Source of the DNA: Tetrahymena thermophila SB210 | Taxonomy: Eukaryota > Ciliophora > Oligohymenophorea > Hymenostomatida > Tetrahymenidae | Assembly (NCBI RefSeq): GCF_000189635.1 | Contig: NW_002476375.1 | Coordinates: 249,479 to 313,478, forward strand | Length of the DNA stretch: 64,000 nt | Direction: 5' to 3' | The notes under the pieces: generated by a model | What the model was told of the DNA's origin: nothing | The model's input: only the letters and a program-made list of their open reading frames with translations | Databases searched by the model: none | Program-made: the position numbers and the translations under genes | In this document: positions 60,206 through 64,000 of the stretch, piece after piece | Position numbering within the stretch: the first letter of the stretch is position 1 | Layout: each line of letters opens with the position of its first letter

Positions 60206-62214
60206 GCTTCAAAGTAAAATAGCTTGGAATTATATGAACTAAATTATTACTTTCAGTAAATGGAACCTAGAATTATGATTAAAATTTATGGTTAATTATA
60301 GCTAATATGTATATATTTTACCTTGTCATCTACAAAATTATACATTTCATTTTTGTTAAATCCTTTGTTCATTTATCTTTATAATCTCTCTCTTTTTGTA
60401 TTTGCTTTTATTTGAATTATGTATCTGTAATTTACTATTTAAATTTTCAGTATACAAAAAACCAAACAAACCCTTTAATGAAATAACTAACTAACTAACA
60501 AATTAAAAAACTAATTAACACCTATAAATATCTAAAGATTGATGTACATCACTCTTACCAATAAATAACTTATAACAACTTTACTAGTCAAATATCAAAT
60601 TAAGTGTTCCCTATTTCAGTGTTCAAAATTTAATTTACCATCTTTCTATATCATTTCTAAATGATCTTGAAAAAAAAGAGAAGCTTTCTAAATAAATTTC
60701 CTTTTTGAGTAGCTATCTTAAAAATATCTAGAAATTAATTAATTTATCATTTAATTACTTAATTTTAAAATCAATAAAAGGATTTCAGTTAATTTAAAAT
60801 AGAAAATAATAAGATTTTTCACCTTTTTAGCAAAATTAATGTCATTTTTATTAAAATAAATTTGATTCTCATTTATTTTTTTTATGTGATATATTCATAA
60901 TATTTATTTTTTTATGAATGAATGAATGGATATTATTTATTTAAAACACATAATAACACCTAAATATTCTTTATAAGCATTTTCATAATAATCATATAAT
61001 TAAATATTAATTTAAATAAGAAATTTCAAAAATCTATTTTTTTTACTGCTTTTATTACTATTCTATTTTTTTAATTAAAATTGATAAATTTTTAACATAT
61101 AAAATAATTTAAGTAAAATAAATGTTATCAAAATCATTAAGAATAATTTAATTATTATTTTATTTGTTTTATTCTCTGCTGAAAAACTAATGCATACTTA
61201 TTGTTAAAGAGGATCTATGCTATTTTACAGTATTAAAAAAAATTAAATGTAGATTCAGGATTTACTTGGGTACATCAGTAAGTATGTGTTATTATTAAAT
61301 AAAATAAAGGGTAAATAAATTTAATGCATATATAAATCATATATGAATTGATAGAGCAAACAGAAATCTTTCAGAATCATTATCATTTACTATTTTATCA
61401 AACTTATCTTTTGAGATATTTAAAAAATAAATAGTAGATTTCATTTTTTGAAAATCGATTTTTTGGAATTTGAAAGTTTTATTGAATTTTTTTTATTCTT
61501 TAAAACAAAATTTTGTAGATTTTTTAGGAAGTAACTTAAAAGTCAGCAAATAAGGTTTTTATTTATTTTATTATAAAAAATAAAACTTTTTATATTAATT
61601 TATTTAATCAATATTAATAGTAGGTTGAGCTAATTAATTATTATTTTTTATCAAATATATTTTTTAATTAAATTAAATAAACTTAACAGCTAAAAATTAA
61701 TTAATGTATTTCCTTTTTAAGATATTTGCTTTAATTCTATTGATTTTTAGTTTATTATTACAAATTTTCTTAGAATAATCAGTAAAGAAAATGTTTAAAA
61801 AAAAGATTCAAATTAGGTGATTTTGTTCTAAATTTGTTGACTTTTTAAGCATTTAAGAGAACAAATAATATTTCTTTTTTTAAATATTTTTAGACAACCA
61901 ACTATTTTATTCGATGTAGGTTTGATAAATTAATTTGAATTTGATCCATATTTTTATAAAAGAATATATATTGTAAATATAATTTAGAACAAAAGAAAAA
62001 ATCTTTTGCTAATTTAATATTTAATCAGATTCTAAAAATGTTAAATGTTTTTAATTGATTTAAAAATATTTTTGATCATATTTAAAAGATAATGAGTATA
62101 TAGACATAATTAAAAATATATCTTCAAATAAAATTAAATTTATCTAGTTATTTATTTATTTATTTATTTATTTATTTTTTTGATACATTTTATTTATCTG
62201 TATACATAATTAAA
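60206..62214. other. 2-kb AT-rich intergenic region
   Basis: Between two minus-strand genes. Apart from the short candidate upstream exon near 60325-60375 and a TTTA microsatellite at about 62147-62176, it is featureless A/T. No RNA gene is recognised. Confidence 0.5.
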
Positions 62215-62904
62215 TCAATGAGAATGAACGTGACCATGAGCGGTTATGTTGGCAGCTTATTCTCTGAAGTATTGACATAAACCTCTAGGGCAAATATTGT
62301 TGACATCACAAACAGAAGGAACAGTGATGGGATAGAAATCATCTAATCTTCTAGTTTCAGCGAGGAAAACTTCATCATATGAACCTCTTTGGATTTTCAA
62401 AAGAGTTCTTTCAAGAGGATTTTCTTCAGTAGTTTCCCAAACAATATTTCTGATATTGGGTAATTCAACGATGAGCCATTGATAAGCTTCTTGACCGTAT
62501 AATGTAGTCTTACCCTAGAAAATACTTGTTTAGAGCCAGTGAGGCTTGAGAGCACCACATCCTTATGCTTCATTGCAGCACCAACAGCAATCGTTATCAT
62601 CTGGATAGAAAATAAATCTATTTTCACCAACAATAATTTATTCACAAACGTGGTTTGTTTCATTGTATTGTTTGTATCCATTGCAAGTTTAGTCATATTT
62701 ACCATTAGATCTGACCAAACGAGTAGAGTAGGTAGTATAATCGTAGTAATAACCTCCAACACTAGTGTGATTTGTAGATCCATAAAAAGTTTCAATAAAA
62801 TCTTAAGAGAATTTTAAGGGCCAGACAGGTTTGGCAGGTTCAGGTTCTTCTTGGGATAAAACGAAAGAAACCAAAAGGAATAAACAAATTACTGAAGTTT
62901 TCAT
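62215..62904 (-). CDS. small secreted Cys-rich protein
   Basis: Single exon, 230 codons (229 residues). The start has a clear signal peptide (MKTSVICLFLLVSFVLSQ) with cleavage probably before the acidic/Pro stretch EEPEPAKP. The mature part has two Asn-glycosylation-like sites (NHT, NET), many Tyr, and a cysteine cluster DCCWCCNEAQGCG near the middle. A Trp/Leu-rich segment (LKPHWLQTSIFQG, YQWLIVELPN) follows, then VPSVCDVNNICPRGLCQYF. It ends with alternating His, HGHVHSH, which could bind metal. The base composition is much richer in G and C than the neighbours, and codon choice is regular, suggesting high expression. I do not recognise the family with confidence. The general layout recalls ependymin-like secreted proteins, but this is weak. 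Confidence 0.88.
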
Positions 62905-64000
62905 TTATATTTTTGTTATTTGGGAAATTAATCTTTTTGATTGTTTTTTTAATTATATTTTTATTTAAATTAGGTTTATTTTTTTAAATATTTGAAGCAA
63001 ACATAATTTATCCTTTAATCAATCATCCATTTATCAATCTAATTAGTTATTTTTAATTTCTTTTATTTTATTTAGATTTTGATTTTTCTGATATAGGAGC
63101 ATCAATTTTAATAAAAAAGTAATCTTTCAGATCAGTCCTGAAATTTAAAATCTAATTAATATCTTTTATGAACGAATGAATAATTCTAAAATTAAAATCA
63201 GAATTCCAACTAAGAATAATTTATAAGTAAAATTGGTATTTTGAATTTACTATTTAAAAATCTTAAATCACTTTTTTTAATTAGTAATGTTTTTTTCTCG
63301 ATTTTTTCTTTTAAATACATAAAACTGTAAAACTGTAAAATATTTATTTCTAAAATCTTTAAAATAAAATAAAATAAATAATGTGTTTGACAAAGAACTC
63401 CAATCAAATTTAGAATCTACATTAATATATATTATGACTTCTAAGTTTGGTCTTTCTTTTTGTTTCTTTCTAGTAAAAATTGATAATTTTCTTTTATAAA
63501 TCGTATATTTGATCATAAATTTGTAAGCTAAAGAGAAAAATAATAATCAAAAAATAACTTTTATTTATTTAAATAAAATATTAATCCAGCCAGTTTATTT
63601 TTAAATTTTTTTCTTTATTTTATGTAACTTTAACTCACTTAAAAATTAAATAATTAACTGCTTTCATTTCTAATGTTTTATTGATGCTAAAGATACTAAT
63701 TTTTTAATCCTTAAAATTTACTAAATAGCTATGGAATCAAAAGTAGTTAAAAATAATTTAACATTTTGAAATATCAAAGAGAGATAATAATATTTTTTTT
63801 ATCTTAATATTTTTATAATTTATTTAGTTATTATCATTCTAAATATTTAAAGTGTTACCACAAACTACATTTTAATTACTTGATGTAGTAGTTGCAAAAT
63901 ATAAAGTATATTTGAGTAATAAAACAAAAAATACATTAAAATTTGAAAGATATTATTAAACTCTTTGATAGACTTGTTTGTTGCACAAATTCATTAGAAC
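62905..64000. other. AT-rich region to the window end
   Basis: Upstream of the secreted-protein gene. Several short frames are open only because the DNA is A/T-rich. No coding sequence, RNA or repeat of note is seen, and the next gene probably lies beyond the window. Confidence 0.5.

Noticed and set aside
62397-62817. Overlapping frames of 132 and 92 codons on both strands
   Set aside because: Both overlap the secreted-protein gene in other frames. The signal-peptide-bearing frame from 62904 to 62215 is clearly the real one.

Overview
The window is ciliate nuclear DNA, most likely Tetrahymena (probably macronuclear). It is extremely AT-rich. Every convincing gene reads through TAA and TAG at positions where the family expects glutamine or tolerates it, and stops only at TGA. 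Introns are short to medium, nearly pure A/T, and start GTAA/GTAT. Standard-code ORF calls are therefore almost all misleading here, and all gene models below use the ciliate code. I saw no rRNA, tRNA, CRISPR, transposon, LTR element, telomere repeat or chromosome-breakage sequence.

Layout. 0.9-2.6 kb (-): a four-exon PP2A regulatory subunit of the PPP2R3C/TONNEAU2 type. 3.15-3.32 kb: a GC-richer, hairpin-rich non-coding block ending in a T-run, a candidate small RNA. 3.9-20.7 kb (-): three tandem paralogues of a large two-pass membrane protein of unknown function (about 1.3 thousand residues each), with matching exon structure. 20.9-21.4 kb: two hairpin-forming intergenic blocks. 22.9-25.0 kb (-): a single-exon Asn/Gln-rich unknown protein.

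26.6-27.7 kb (+): tRNA m7G46 methyltransferase catalytic subunit (Trm8/METTL1). 28.9-30.5 kb (+): alpha-SNAP with eight exons. 30.9-35.3 kb (-): a 1,268-residue protein that appears to combine a caspase-like N-terminus, MORN repeats and a C-terminal ADP-ribosyltransferase-like domain. This is the most unusual gene in the window.

37.2-47.2 kb (+): a tandem array of protein kinases with an N-terminal kinase domain and about four C-terminal membrane segments. Three copies are intact, one is frameshifted and one is a C-terminal fragment. All are embedded in conserved upstream and downstream repeats. 47.9-55.1 kb (+): two tandem SAC-domain phosphoinositide phosphatases. The first is SAC-only. The second is synaptojanin-like, with a 5-phosphatase domain whose active-site motifs are degenerate.

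55.6-57.2 kb (-): a Mahogunin/LUL-type RING E3 ligase with an N-myristoylation-like start and a Q/G/Y-rich tail. 58.1-60.2 kb (-): a Gln/Asn/Lys-rich unknown. 62.2-62.9 kb (-): a small secreted Cys-rich protein. Much of the set has membrane-trafficking or signalling character (alpha-SNAP, SAC phosphatases, membrane kinases, RING ligase), but nothing shows that they act as one system. Local tandem duplication (a triplet, an array of five kinase-derived loci, a pair) is the dominant theme.
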